A stretch of 64,000 nucleotides of DNA from Paenibacillus sedimenti (GCF_014534655.1 NZ_JACVVD010000005.1:124001-188000), one strand, 5' to 3'; numbered from the stretch's first letter, positions 1-8,948 are shown. The notes: generated by a model not told the origin, from the letters alone. Made by a program: numbers and translations.

Positions 1-394
1 GGCGATCTATCTTATTGGAAAAGTTGATATGCAGGCTTAGCATAATCTTGGGTTTGATTGTGTTGGCAATCCCGGCCCTTTGGGCGAGATCCTTACGATG
101 TCTCCCTCCAGAAGACCAACGGTTATCATCACTTAAGGCATAATCTTTATTGCGATTGACGGCGACACGGTAGCCTTTCTTTTTGAGCAACTTGTAAGTC
201 TTCTTGGAGATGGCTAGATTCATATCTTTCTCTTCATATTTGCCGAATATCGCTCCGCTATCGATACCGCCATGCCCTACATCGATCAGCACATCGGCTT
301 CCGGGAGCAAGGGATTGCTTGTATATGCGTAGGTCTCTGTACTCGTTATACAAAGACATATGGAAAGTAGAATGATAGCCAGTCTTTGCTTCAC
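1..394 (-). CDS. N-acetylmuramoyl-L-alanine amidase (Amidase_3), 3' end outside window
   Basis: The reverse strand encodes the first 131 residues of a secreted zinc amidase, which would cut the bond between MurNAc and the peptide stem in peptidoglycan. A hydrophobic N-terminal segment (about residues 4-22) looks like a signal peptide. Amidase_3 motifs follow: DVGHGGIDSG (first zinc His), KYEEKDMNL (Glu ligand) and LSLHINFS (second His). The start is GTG at 394, preceded by AAGGA at a usable spacing. The gene runs off the left edge. It is divergent from lonB. A CwlD-like role in spore cortex is possible given the neighbours, but the visible part does not settle it. Confidence 0.85.
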   Translation of the reverse strand, partial: MKQRLAIILLSICLCITSTETYAYTSNPLLPEADVLIDVGHGGIDSGAIFGKYEEKDMNLAISKKTYKLLKKKGYRVAVNRNKDYALSDDNRWSSGGRHRKDLAQRAGIANTIKPKIMLSLHINFSNKIDR

Positions 395-514
395 GATGCC
401 ACGTCCTTTTTGCTCTTATCCTTCTTCCGAGGGGGGCTTCTCATGCATCCTGCAAAAGTTTGCATAGATTGGATTAACCTTCTTTTACACGGGAATAATG
501 GAGGGTATGACGTA

Positions 515-599
515 ATTGCTTATGATGAAAGCTTTCTTGCGGAAAGCCCTGCAACGCTTACGAAGTCAGTTTTGCTAAAGCAAAACTTTAAGGAGGAAT
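515..599 (+). repeat. Hairpin repeat module carrying the lonB ribosome binding site
   Basis: Two adjacent hairpins (GAAAGCTTTC...GGAAAGC and AGTTTTGC-taa-AGCAAAACT) are joined by GCTTACGAAGT and end in TTTAAGGAGG, the Shine-Dalgarno sequence of lonB. Related modules occur at 42419-42502, 50286-50320 and, on the reverse strand, 51929-51975. Confidence 0.75.
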
Positions 600-604
600 G
601 AAAG

Positions 605-2323
605 ATGAGCTTAAGTATTATTCTCATGGTAATTCAAGTATTTTTCGCTGTTGTGATTGGATTGTATTTTTGGAATTTGCTGCGCAATCAACAGACGAAT
701 CGGTCTGCTGTAGATAGAGAGTCCAGAAAAGAGCTGGAAAAGCTGCGCAAACTGCGATCCATCTCGCTGACCAAACCCTTATCTGAGAAGACTAGACCGT
801 CATCCATGCAGGATATCGTAGGTCAAAAGGAAGGTCTTAAAGCGCTGAAAGCGGCGCTATGCGGACCGAATCCGCAGCATGTGCTCATCTATGGTCCTCC
901 CGGCGTAGGAAAGACAGCTGCTGCCCGTGTTGTTTTAGAAGAAGCAAAAAAAAATCAAGAATCGCCATTCCGTCCTGATTCCAAATTTACTGAAATCGAT
1001 GCGACAACGGCTCGTTTTGACGAGCGGGGGATCGCCGATCCGCTTATTGGTTCAGTTCATGATCCGATCTATCAAGGAGCGGGGGCAATGGGTGTAGCGG
1101 GCATTCCGCAACCTAAACCCGGGGCTGTGACGAAGGCGCACGGGGGTATTTTGTTTATTGATGAAATCGGAGAATTACACCCGACCCAAATGAACAAATT
1201 ATTAAAGGTTCTGGAGGATCGTAAAGTATATTTGGAGAGTGCTTACTACAGCTCCGAAGATACGAACATTCCAAACTACATCCATGATATTTTCCAAAAT
1301 GGCTTGCCGGCTGATTTCCGTTTGGTAGGGGCAACAACACGGACGCCGAGCGAAATTCCGCCTGCGATCCGTTCACGGTGCTTGGAGATATTTTTCCGGC
1401 CTCTGCTCCCTGAGGAAATCGGTGAAATCGCACAGAAAGCGCTCAAGAAAATCGGCTTCCAAGACAGTCCTTCCGCTGTTAATGTCGTTACTAAATATGC
1501 AACCAATGGCAGGGAAGCGGTCAACGTCATTCAGCTCGCTGCAGGCATAGCGTTAACAGACAAGCGGGATGAAATTACAGCGGCAGATATCGAATGGGTT
1601 GTTAACTCCTCCCAAATTCCGCCAAGACCTGAACGTAAAGTGCCTACGCAGCCGCAAGTCGGCTTTGTGAATGGATTAGCGGTATATGGGCCAAATTTGG
1701 GGACTCTGCTTGAAATTGAAGTCATTGCGATTCCTGTTGCCGAACCGGGTACAGGTAAATTCAACATTACAGGCGTCGTGGACGAGGAAGAGATGGGGGG
1801 AGGCTCCCGTACGATACGCAGAAAAAGCATGGCACGCGGCTCTGTGGAAAACGTATTAACCGTTCTGCGCAAGCTTGGCTTTAATACCTCGGATTATGAC
1901 CTGCATATTAACTTTCCAGGCGGTGTTCCGATTGATGGACCATCTGCCGGGATTTCAATGGCTACGGCTATTGCGTCAGCGATACATAAAATTCCTGTCG
2001 ATAACAAGCTGGCCATGACCGGTGAGATGAGCATTCACGGCAAAGTGAAGCCGGTAGGCGGAGTTGTAGCTAAAGTAGAAGCGGCTTTCCAAGCTGGAGC
2101 TACTAAAGTCATTATTCCAAAAGAAAACTGGCAGGAAATGTTTGCCGAATTGCCTGGTGTTGAAGTGAAGGCCGCTGAATCCATTGAGGAAGTGCTGCAA
2201 GTTGCGCTTGGTATCGAGCTGCAGGATAATGTTATTCCTATGCCGATTACTGCTGAGCGTACTGTTTCTCCAACAACATTGCCGATCTTGCATGCCAAAT
2301 CGCCGGGCACGATCGAATCTTAA
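605..2323 (+). CDS. lonB: Lon-like ATP-dependent protease LonB
   Basis: This is a 572-residue AAA+ serine protease of the LonB type, associated with sporulation in Bacillus. An N-terminal membrane segment (about residues 4-24) is followed by an AAA+ domain with Walker A GPPGVGKT (about 97-104) and Walker B LFIDEIGE. The C-terminal Lon protease domain carries the catalytic Ser in DGPSAGIS and the Lys in VVAKVEAA. B. subtilis LonB is of similar size and also lies directly upstream of lonA. The ATG start is set by AAGGAGG, which is part of a hairpin repeat module. The family's large LAN substrate-binding domain is absent, as expected for LonB. Confidence 0.95.
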   Translation: MSLSIILMVIQVFFAVVIGLYFWNLLRNQQTNRSAVDRESRKELEKLRKLRSISLTKPLSEKTRPSSMQDIVGQKEGLKALKAALCGPNPQHVLIYGPPGVGKTAAARVVLEEAKKNQESPFRPDSKFTEIDATTARFDERGIADPLIGSVHDPIYQGAGAMGVAGIPQPKPGAVTKAHGGILFIDEIGELHPTQMNKLLKVLEDRKVYLESAYYSSEDTNIPNYIHDIFQNGLPADFRLVGATTRTPSEIPPAIRSRCLEIFFRPLLPEEIGEIAQKALKKIGFQDSPSAVNVVTKYATNGREAVNVIQLAAGIALTDKRDEITAADIEWVVNSSQIPPRPERKVPTQPQVGFVNGLAVYGPNLGTLLEIEVIAIPVAEPGTGKFNITGVVDEEEMGGGSRTIRRKSMARGSVENVLTVLRKLGFNTSDYDLHINFPGGVPIDGPSAGISMATAIASAIHKIPVDNKLAMTGEMSIHGKVKPVGGVVAKVEAAFQAGATKVIIPKENWQEMFAELPGVEVKAAESIEEVLQVALGIELQDNVIPMPITAERTVSPTTLPILHAKSPGTIES

Positions 2324-2366
2324 TCATAAGCGACGAAAAGCCCCGCAAACCGCGCCAGAGCGCCAA

Positions 2367-2396
2367 TTGGTGTTTTGTTTACAGTTTTGATAAAAT
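2367..2396 (+). promoter_or_regulatory. Possible sigma-A promoter for lonA
   Basis: TTGGTG and TAAAAT are separated by 18 bases, upstream of lonA. The match is moderate. I saw no CIRCE or CtsR-type heat-shock operator nearby. Confidence 0.35.
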
Positions 2397-2459
2397 GTAA
2401 AAGCAACCATGGTTACGAAAATACTTCATTTTGTGGGGTAAATTTAGGAGGTGCAGAGG

Positions 2460-4805
2460 ATGGGACCTGGTAAAATCAAGGTGCGCAGATTGCCGCTTTT
2501 ACCTTTAAGGGGACTGTTAGTCTATCCGAGTATGGTTCTACATCTGGATGTGGGACGGGAAAAGTCGGTAAAAGCGCTCGAGCGGGCGATGGTAGATGAC
2601 AGCATGATTCTCCTCTGCTCTCAATCTGAGATCAATATAGAAGAACCTTCCAAAGAGGATATTTACCGTATCGGCACCATTGCGAAAGTGCGGCAAATGC
2701 TTAAACTGCCGAATGGAACGATACGTGTTCTTGTAGAAGGCGTTCTGCGCGCTGAAATCACTGAATATCTCGTCAATGAGGAGTATTATGAGGTAACAGC
2801 CAAAGAATTGCCGGAGCAGGAAATCACCGATCCCGAAATAGACGCGCTAATGAGGACGGTTCTGAACCAGTTCGAACATTATATCAACCTATCCAAAAAG
2901 GTAACGCCCGAAACGCTTGCGGCTGTTTCCGATATCGATGAACCTGGCCGTTTAGCGGATGTGATATGCAGCCACTTATCGCTTAAAATCAAAGATAAAC
3001 AGGAAATTCTCGAAACGGTAGATGTTCGCGAACGTCTGGAGAAAATGCTGAACATCTTGAATAATGAGCGCGAAGTGCTGGAGTTGGAACGCAAAATTAG
3101 CCAACGCGTGAAAAAACAAATGGAAAAGACGCAGAAGGAGTACTACCTTCGCGAGCAGATGAAGGCCATTCAGAAAGAGCTTGGCGATAAGGAAGGCCGT
3201 GCCGGCGAAGTGGATGAATTGCGCAATCAGCTGAACGAGGCTGAACTTCCTGATAAAGTACGCGAGAAGGTCGAGAAAGAAATCGATCGTCTGGAGAAAA
3301 TGCCCGCAACCTCTGCAGAGGGTGGCGTAATTCGGAATTATATCGATTGGCTGCTGGGATTGCCTTGGTCGAAGCGGACGGAAGATGATCTTGATCTAGC
3401 CAAGGCGGAGGAGATTCTGAACGAAGATCATTTTGGATTGGAAAAGCCAAAGGAACGCGTGCTTGAATATTTGGCTGTTCAGAAGCTTGTTCAAAAGCTA
3501 AAAGGACCGATCCTTTGTCTTGTAGGACCACCGGGCGTAGGGAAAACCTCGATCGCGCGTTCCATCGCCAGATCGATGGGGAGACAATTCATCCGCATTT
3601 CTTTGGGCGGTGTACGGGATGAGGCGGAGATTCGCGGTCATCGGCGCACTTATGTGGGAGCAATGCCTGGACGCATCATTCAAGGCATGAAAAATGCAGG
3701 CGCGAACAATCCTGTATTCCTCTTAGATGAAATCGACAAAATGGCCATGGATTTCCGCGGCGATCCGGCTTCAGCGCTTCTGGAGGTTCTTGATCCTGAG
3801 CAGAACAGCACTTTTAGCGATCATTTCATTGAAGCTCCGTTTGACTTGTCTAACGTTATGTTCATAACGACGGCCAATGCCGTCCACAATATTCCGCGCC
3901 CGCTGCTGGACCGGATGGAGGTTCTCTATATCCCGGGTTACACGGAAATCGAGAAGCTTCAAATTGCGAAGCGGTATTTACTGCCGAAACAGAAGCGCGA
4001 CCACGGTCTTCAGGAAGAGCAGCTGCTTGTTGAAGAAGCTGCGTTGATGAAGATTGTAAGGGAATATACTCGCGAAGCCGGTGTACGCAATCTGGAGCAG
4101 CAAGTAGCGGGTATGTGCCGTAAAGCAGCCAAGCAGATTGTAGCGGATCCATCGGCTCCTGTACAAGTGATTGCAGGCAATCTGCAAGATTATCTCGGAC
4201 CGGCCAAATTCCGTTACAATGTGGCTGAAGAGAAAGATCAGATTGGCGCCGTAACCGGACTCGCTTGGACGGAAGTCGGAGGCGACACCTTGGTCATTGA
4301 AGTGACGGTGATGCCTGGAACAGGCAAGCTCACTTTGACAGGTAAACTCGGTGACGTGATTAAGGAGTCGGCGCAAGCCGCATTCAGCTTTACACGCTCG
4401 CGTGCCGTCGAATTAGGGATTCCTACCGATTTCCATGAGAAAAATGATATTCACATCCACATCCCGGAGGGAGCAATTCCGAAGGATGGTCCATCCGCAG
4501 GCATCACGATGGGGACGGCGCTGATCTCAGCGCTGACGAACATCCCGGTATCCCGCCAGGTCGCGATGACCGGCGAGATTACGCTCCGCGGCCGCGTGCT
4601 TCCTATCGGAGGCTTGAAGGAAAAGGCGCTCGCCGCGCACCGCGCCGGCATCCGAAAAATCCTTTTGCCGCAGGATAACGAGAAAGATATCATCGAAATT
4701 CCGGAAAGCGTCCGTAATGAATTGACGTTTATCCCGGTAAGTCACATGGATCAGGTGCTGGAACATGCACTAGTTAAAAATAAGCCGCCCGCCCACGTCG
4801 GATAA
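2460..4805 (+). CDS. lon: ATP-dependent protease LonA
   Basis: This is a full-length Lon protease of about 781 residues. The N-terminal substrate-binding LAN domain (about 1-200) is followed by a coiled-coil stretch. The AAA+ module has GPPGVGKT near residue 356 and a Walker B with LLDEIDK. The protease domain has catalytic Ser in KDGPSAG (near 678) and Lys in [13 protein letters not shown] (near 720). It degrades misfolded and regulatory proteins in the cytosol. I prefer ATG 2460 over in-frame GTG 2451 because the AGGAGG sequence overlaps the latter and stands 8 bases before the former. engB follows after 22 bases, so the two are probably cotranscribed, as in B. subtilis. Confidence 0.97.
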   Translation: MGPGKIKVRRLPLLPLRGLLVYPSMVLHLDVGREKSVKALERAMVDDSMILLCSQSEINIEEPSKEDIYRIGTIAKVRQMLKLPNGTIRVLVEGVLRAEITEYLVNEEYYEVTAKELPEQEITDPEIDALMRTVLNQFEHYINLSKKVTPETLAAVSDIDEPGRLADVICSHLSLKIKDKQEILETVDVRERLEKMLNILNNEREVLELERKISQRVKKQMEKTQKEYYLREQMKAIQKELGDKEGRAGEVDELRNQLNEAELPDKVREKVEKEIDRLEKMPATSAEGGVIRNYIDWLLGLPWSKRTEDDLDLAKAEEILNEDHFGLEKPKERVLEYLAVQKLVQKLKGPILCLVGPPGVGKTSIARSIARSMGRQFIRISLGGVRDEAEIRGHRRTYVGAMPGRIIQGMKNAGANNPVFLLDEIDKMAMDFRGDPASALLEVLDPEQNSTFSDHFIEAPFDLSNVMFITTANAVHNIPRPLLDRMEVLYIPGYTEIEKLQIAKRYLLPKQKRDHGLQEEQLLVEEAALMKIVREYTREAGVRNLEQQVAGMCRKAAKQIVADPSAPVQVIAGNLQDYLGPAKFRYNVAEEKDQIGAVTGLAWTEVGGDTLVIEVTVMPGTGKLTLTGKLGDVIKESAQAAFSFTRSRAVELGIPTDFHEKNDIHIHIPEGAIPKDGPSAGITMGTALISALTNIPVSRQVAMTGEITLRGRVLPIGGLKEKALAAHRAGIRKILLPQDNEKDIIEIPESVRNELTFIPVSHMDQVLEHALVKNKPPAHVG

Positions 4806-4827
4806 CGAAAGAAAGTAGTGAACAACC

Positions 4828-5475
4828 ATGAAGGTCAATCAAGCTGAATTCATTATCAGCGCTGTCGGACCTAGCCAATATCCAGAAGATGCCTTGCCGG
4901 AGATTGCTCTGGCAGGGCGTTCTAATGTCGGGAAATCATCGCTCATTAACCGCATGATTAACCGTAAAAATTTGGCTAGAACCAGTTCGCAGCCCGGCAA
5001 AACCCAAACGCTGAATTATTACAAAATTAATGAGGACTTATATTTCGTCGATCTTCCCGGATACGGCTATGCTAAAGTATCCAAAACACAGCGCGAGCAG
5101 TGGGGTAAATTTATTGAGAACTATTTATTGAACCGCGAGCCGTTGAAGCTTGTCATGCAGCTGATCGACTTGCGCCATCCTCCGACCAAAGACGACCAAG
5201 CCATGTACCAATGGCTAAGACATCATGACGTTCCGGTTCTTGTCGTAGCGACTAAAGCGGATAAGATTCCGAAGAGCAGATGGCAAAAACACGCTAAAGT
5301 CGTTCGTGAGACGCTGGGAATGGATCAGGGATTTCATCCGCTTTTGTTCTCCTCAGAACTCGGACTAGGTAAGGACGAACTCTGGGAATTGATTGAAAAG
5401 CAAATTGGCTATGGGCAAGAAGAACTGAAAGAACCGAAGGAAGAGCAAGATCAGCAAGATCAGCAAGAACTTTAA
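4828..5475 (+). CDS. engB: Ribosome biogenesis GTPase EngB/YsxC
   Basis: This small TRAFAC GTPase of 215 residues is needed for late 50S subunit assembly. G1 is GRSNVGKS (about residues 30-37), G3 is DLPGYGYA and G4 is TKADK. The C-terminal tail is rich in Glu, Gln and Asp ([11 protein letters not shown]) and is a few residues longer than usual. It sits 22 bases after lonA, and a rho-independent terminator follows. Confidence 0.96.
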   Translation: MKVNQAEFIISAVGPSQYPEDALPEIALAGRSNVGKSSLINRMINRKNLARTSSQPGKTQTLNYYKINEDLYFVDLPGYGYAKVSKTQREQWGKFIENYLLNREPLKLVMQLIDLRHPPTKDDQAMYQWLRHHDVPVLVVATKADKIPKSRWQKHAKVVRETLGMDQGFHPLLFSSELGLGKDELWELIEKQIGYGQEELKEPKEEQDQQDQQEL

Positions 5476-5514
5476 GTACTGCAAAAACTACAAGGATCTC
5501 AAGATCCGAATGAA

Positions 5515-5570
5515 TGAAAAAAACAACATACTTATCTGCCCGCAAGCAGAGAGGTGTTGTTTTTTATTTT
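5515..5570 (+). terminator. Terminator after engB
   Basis: AAACAACA at 5521 pairs with TGTTGTTT at 5555, with an inner CTGC/GCAG stem, and a T-rich tract follows. It ends the lonA-engB unit just before the next promoter. Confidence 0.75.
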
Positions 5571-5628
5571 TGACAAAAATCGGAATATTGTTTATACTAC
5601 TTTTAAACATTTAGATAATTATCTAAAT
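5570..5628 (+). promoter_or_regulatory. Sigma-A promoter and 20-bp palindromic operator of the sdpR-like pair
   Basis: A perfect TTGACA (5570-5575) is 17 bases from TATACT (5593-5598). Just downstream is a perfect inverted repeat, ATTTAGATAA and TTATCTAAAT (5609-5628), overlapping the expected transcription start. The layout suggests autorepression by the ArsR-family protein encoded next. Confidence 0.85.
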
Positions 5629-5652
5629 ATCTAACGAAGAGGTGAAAATACC

Positions 5653-5925
5653 ATGAATGAATCGTTCAAAGCGTTATCCGATCCGACGCGAAGAGCGATT
5701 ATCAAACTGCTTCGCGATAAGGACCGAACGGCCGGCGAAATAGCCGAGCATTTTCAAATGACCAAGCCAAGCATCTCACACCATTTAAACGCTCTAAAGG
5801 CGGCAAAGCTGATCTTAGATGAACGTCAAGGACAAAATATTATGTATTCGCTCAATACGACAGTTGTCCAAGAAGTCATGGGATGGTTCATGGATATCAT
5901 TAAAAAAGGAGAGGACGAAACATGA
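5653..5925 (+). CDS. ArsR-family repressor, SdpR-like
   Basis: This 90-residue winged-helix protein contains the ArsR pattern LSDPTRRAIIKLLRDKDRTA and a recognition helix around TKPSISHHLNAL. It lacks the cysteine metal-binding motif (CxC) of ArsR/SmtB metal sensors, which fits the SdpR autorepressor subgroup. The ATG has a GAGGTG site 8 bases upstream. The stop overlaps the start of the following SdpI-like gene (ATGA). By analogy with B. subtilis sdpRI, the membrane partner may sequester the repressor; this is inferred. Confidence 0.88.
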   Translation: MNESFKALSDPTRRAIIKLLRDKDRTAGEIAEHFQMTKPSISHHLNALKAAKLILDERQGQNIMYSLNTTVVQEVMGWFMDIIKKGEDET

Positions 5926-6596
5926 ATAAAAATACAAAAATATTGTGGGGCTGGAAAGACGCCATGCTGCTGTTAATCGTACTGGTGCCTGTCATAATGG
6001 GAGCGGTCATGTACGAGGATCTACCTGACCAATTGGCTTCTCACTTCGATTTGAAAGGTAATACCAATGGTTTTATGAGCAAGTCAGTATTCATCATTTC
6101 TATGTCACTGATCAATTTCATATTGTTTATCTGCTTAAAAGTAGTTCCAAGATTGGATCCGAAACAGGGGAATTATGCAAAGTTTATGGATGTTTATGAA
6201 TTGTTCCGATTTGTGATCGTTACTTTTTTAACTGGCATTTTTGTGATGGTTTTGTTCTATAATCGCGGCTATGACATTTCGATGAACACTGTGTTGTTCC
6301 TGTTCATGGGCGTTTTATGGATCATTTTAGGCAATTATATGGGCCGCATTCGCCGCAATTATACATTGGGTGTTCGTACGCCATGGACGTTAGCGAACGA
6401 AGAAGTATGGAAAAAAACGCATCGTCTGACAGGTCCTTTATGGGTGATTTGCGGGTTTGTGATGCTCGTTTGCAGCTTTTTCGGCGACTATCCACTTCAC
6501 TACGTGCTTCTGAGCATTATTGGCATTTCGGTAGTGGTACCGACTATTTATTCCTACCTGGTATTCAATAAACTCGGAGACGGTAAGGAGAAATAA
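5922..6596 (+). CDS. SdpI-family membrane protein
   Basis: This 224-residue integral membrane protein has about six hydrophobic segments. The N-terminal half is DUF1648-like, with DLPDQLASHFDLKGNTNGF. The C-terminal half resembles SdpI, with the region around GRIRRNYTLGVRTPWTL. SdpI gives immunity to the SdpC toxin in B. subtilis, but no sdpC-like toxin gene is present here. It may therefore be an orphan immunity or signalling protein. It is translationally coupled to the ArsR-family gene. Confidence 0.88.
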   Translation: MNKNTKILWGWKDAMLLLIVLVPVIMGAVMYEDLPDQLASHFDLKGNTNGFMSKSVFIISMSLINFILFICLKVVPRLDPKQGNYAKFMDVYELFRFVIVTFLTGIFVMVLFYNRGYDISMNTVLFLFMGVLWIILGNYMGRIRRNYTLGVRTPWTLANEEVWKKTHRLTGPLWVICGFVMLVCSFFGDYPLHYVLLSIIGISVVVPTIYSYLVFNKLGDGKEK

Positions 6597-6836
6597 ATCT
6601 CGCAAGGCTTATGCGGATTGAATTTTGTTCTTCAAATAGAGAGGGAAGTAAGGATGAAACAGCGGGAAACAGAGGTATTATCATAAAATTCATACATCTT
6701 GATGACGGATTGCGGATTTTGCTCGATTTCTCCTGAAATTTACGGGATGCCGCGCAGGAATATTAAGCGATCATGTAGTATAATAATAAGCAAGGTAACA
6801 ACTTATGGCTTGAAAACAAAGAATCGAGGGATTTTT
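6597..6836 (+). other. Intergenic region with a possible 10-codon ORF
   Basis: A ten-codon ORF at 6654-6686 starts after GGAAGTAAGG and could be a leader peptide or a gene remnant. A TATAAT box at 6780-6785 lacks a convincing -35 and may serve the gene at 6837. Nothing else is recognisable. Confidence 0.3.
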
Positions 6837-7424
6837 ATGGCACAAAGGTTAGCGACTGAATATGTCAAAACCTGCCTCCAGTTAACAGAAGCCGAGATGT
6901 TCAAGTTTTTTCAAATGTTTGTGGAGCATCAAGTGACACTGCAAGTCAAGGTTTTAGAGAATGGCAACCAAGAGGTTGTTTTTCAAGACGGCGCAGGTCA
7001 AGAGATCGTCCTGTCATTTGAGCAGAAATCGGGCCTATATGAATGTACGGGATCCTGTCGATTAAGCAATACCTTGCTGGCTAATTTGATGCGCAAAGCG
7101 GTGTCTGAATTTAAAGGCAGCGCAATTGTAAATCGGATTTATCCGGGTTATACGATGGTCTATTATTATGAACTCGGCACTGTTGTAAAGATCGAAGAAG
7201 TTAAGGGACAACTGTTGACGATCATCTATGAGTATAAAGACACAATTGGTCAACTGGAGCAGATGTTCCAGAAGAAAGAAGTGGAGCGGGAAATCGATGC
7301 GATCTACGGTCAGATTAACCAACTCCTTGACTTGCGCAACGCTATGCAAGAGCAGGATATGCACCAGCAGATTGACACTCGCCTTCGTGAACTGACGCAC
7401 CGTTTGTTTACTTTAGAGGCTTAA
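6837..7424 (+). CDS. Conserved hypothetical protein, unrecognised
   Basis: I do not recognise this 195-residue soluble protein. The N-terminal part is mixed alpha/beta (about residues 1-120, including a YPGYTMVYYYE stretch). The last 60 or so residues are rich in Glu, Gln, Leu and Arg and probably form a coiled coil. No signal peptide or membrane segment is visible. ATG 6837 with GAGGG upstream is preferred over a start 46 codons earlier, whose added sequence looks non-coding and contains a TATAAT box. A strong terminator follows, so it is probably monocistronic. Confidence 0.7.
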   Translation: MAQRLATEYVKTCLQLTEAEMFKFFQMFVEHQVTLQVKVLENGNQEVVFQDGAGQEIVLSFEQKSGLYECTGSCRLSNTLLANLMRKAVSEFKGSAIVNRIYPGYTMVYYYELGTVVKIEEVKGQLLTIIYEYKDTIGQLEQMFQKKEVEREIDAIYGQINQLLDLRNAMQEQDMHQQIDTRLRELTHRLFTLEA

Positions 7425-7451
7425 CTCGCACATACATTCATTTACTGCAGT

Positions 7452-7480
7452 AAGACCCTTCGATAGGGTCTTTTTTCTTT
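7452..7480 (+). terminator. Terminator after the 6837 gene
   Basis: AAGACCC and GGGTCTT form a stem with a 7-base loop, followed by a run of T. Confidence 0.9.
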
Positions 7481-7595
7481 TCATGCACAGGCCGATCTTT
7501 GATCACATATGGTAGGTATTGAGTCCAAAAGCATGATAGCAGTTGGAAAAAAAAACTATTGCATTTCTGGACGATAGATGTTATTTTTATTTTCG

Positions 7596-7735
7596 TTGAC
7601 AACAATATAGGAACCAGGATTCACTCAGGACATTGAATGTTGCGAGAGATTATTCCCTCGGGAAGTGAATGACGTAGGTCCTAGCGGATGAAATTTTTTT
7701 CAAACATTTTATTCCTAGGAAGGGGGAACCGAAAG
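7596..7735 (+). promoter_or_regulatory. Candidate structured leader of speD
   Basis: Four helices can be drawn by hand: TAGGAACC (7608-7615) with GGTCCTA (7677-7683, one bulge), ATTCACT (7619-7625) with AGTGAAT (7664-7670), ACAT/ATGT around 7630-7640, and CGAG/CTCG at 7643-7660. TCCTAG (7679-7684) can alternatively pair with CTAGGA (7715-7720), which overlaps the speD Shine-Dalgarno AGGAAGGGGG. TTGACA at 7596 lacks a clear -10. No known riboswitch class was recognised. Confidence 0.4.
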
Positions 7736-8143
7736 ATGGAAATGGAATACTCAACTTTCGGAAGGCACGTTGCTGTAGATACTTGGGGGGTAGATTTCGA
7801 ACTTCTGAACAATGCAGAATGGCTGCAGGCTCAGATGGTAGAAGCTGCCGAGGTATGCGGAGCAACCGTACTATCTGTACAATCCAAGCAATTTGAACCA
7901 CAAGGAGCAACAGTGCTTGTCATGTTGTCCGAGAGTCATCTCTCCATTCATACTTATCCTGAGAGAGGTTTTGCCGCGCTAGATTGCTATACTTGCGGTG
8001 AGACAGTTGACCCTCAACTAGCGATTGACTTCATGGTATCCGTATTGAAACCAGAGACGGTTTATGCAAAGAAACTCGTTCGCGGAATCGGTGAATTGCA
8101 AGTTGAAACTCCAGAAATCAAGCAAGCGGAGCTCGTAAAATAA
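7736..8143 (+). CDS. speD: S-adenosylmethionine decarboxylase proenzyme
   Basis: This 135-residue prokaryotic class-1B AdoMet decarboxylase makes decarboxylated SAM, the aminopropyl donor for spermidine. The proenzyme is expected to self-cleave between Glu and Ser in SESHLSIHTYPE, leaving a pyruvoyl group on the new alpha chain. The downstream Cys in LDCYTCGE fits the catalytic acid. The ATG follows AGGAAGGGGG. An in-frame ATG at 7688 is unlikely because it precedes this strong site. The gene is flanked by terminators and is probably monocistronic; no speE is in the window. Confidence 0.96.
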   Translation: MEMEYSTFGRHVAVDTWGVDFELLNNAEWLQAQMVEAAEVCGATVLSVQSKQFEPQGATVLVMLSESHLSIHTYPERGFAALDCYTCGETVDPQLAIDFMVSVLKPETVYAKKLVRGIGELQVETPEIKQAELVK

Positions 8144-8167
8144 GAGTCTGCTCATAGCGATAACGAA

Positions 8168-8196
8168 AACCACGGAGAAATCCGTGGTTATTTGTT
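8168..8196 (+). terminator. Terminator after speD
   Basis: AACCACGG and CCGTGGTT form a perfect 8-bp stem with a 6-base loop, followed by a T-rich stretch. Confidence 0.8.
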
Positions 8197-8253
8197 TGTC
8201 CCAGCCCCCATACAATGTTACTACTGTACATGTTTAGCGGGGGGATGGAGAGA

Positions 8254-8790
8254 ATGAAAAATAAATTAGCCAGAAAAGCAGTGGTTTATTGCATTGTACT
8301 GTTCCTTGTCATTTGGCCGATTTATCAAATGGTTAGCATGCTAGGCGGGGGGCATGAAGAGCATGATGCGAAGCATTTGCTATATCAGGTATCCCTATTC
8401 CAGATGGAACTTCTGAACAGTTACTTAGGGGAAGCCGGGAAGATCAAAGATACGGCTGAGCTGGATGCTGCCAAACAAGCTCTCTATTCGACAGGATACA
8501 CCCACGAGCGCTTGGTATTAGCGGCAGGCGGTAACGAATATCTAACCTCCCTAAATAGCCTTACACAGCTTATGCAGTACATACAAAGATTGCAAATTGG
8601 CGGCGAGCGTCCGTTAAAGTCGGAAGAAACCCAAACACTTCAGGAAGCGGCGAATCAATACAGGGCAATGTATGGGATTTATGAGAAATTGATGGCTTCA
8701 GACGGCAATGTCGTATCATCGCAAAATGCGAAGCTTGCCGAGCTGGATAACGCGCTGGCAACGTTAATTCGCAAAAAGCTGCTGCAATAA
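8254..8790 (+). CDS. Membrane-anchored hypothetical protein
   Basis: The 178-residue product has one N-terminal membrane segment (about residues 9-28). A helical extracytoplasmic domain rich in Leu, Gln, Ala and Glu follows and may be a coiled coil. I do not recognise a family. ATG 8254 is favoured over ATG 8245 because GGGGGG abuts the latter and stands 9 bases before the former. It precedes hemA but is separated by the hemA promoter, so there is no clear functional link. Confidence 0.65.
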   Translation: MKNKLARKAVVYCIVLFLVIWPIYQMVSMLGGGHEEHDAKHLLYQVSLFQMELLNSYLGEAGKIKDTAELDAAKQALYSTGYTHERLVLAAGGNEYLTSLNSLTQLMQYIQRLQIGGERPLKSEETQTLQEAANQYRAMYGIYEKLMASDGNVVSSQNAKLAELDNALATLIRKKLLQ

Positions 8791-8903
8791 CCCTGTTTTG
8801 TACCAGGTATGGTATATACAAGCAGTTTGCTGTTAAAACTAACGAGCAGAGCTTATGCATTCATAAATTATTCAAAAAAATTGTCGGAATGCTTGTTTTG
8901 CTG

Positions 8904-8912
8904 TGCTATAAT
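8904..8912 (+). promoter_or_regulatory. Extended -10 promoter for the hemA operon
   Basis: TGCTATAAT is an extended -10 element (TGnTATAAT). The only -35-like hexamer, TTGTCG at 8881, is 20 bases away, so recognition probably relies on the extended -10. Confidence 0.6.
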
Positions 8913-8948
8913 GGTTCATAGTAATGAACGGAAAGGCAGGTGGTACCC

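Noticed and set aside
386..601. Open frame of 71 codons on the + strand upstream of lonB
   Set aside because: It overlaps the amidase start, lacks a ribosome site and its 3' third is the hairpin repeat module; it is most likely non-coding.
2397..2459. CtsR or HrcA operator in front of lonA
   Set aside because: No AGGTCAAA direct repeat or CIRCE inverted repeat was found in the lonB-lonA gap.
5653..6596. Complete toxin-immunity (sdpABC-RI) island
   Set aside because: Only the regulator and SdpI-like genes are present; no toxin or maturation genes are nearby.
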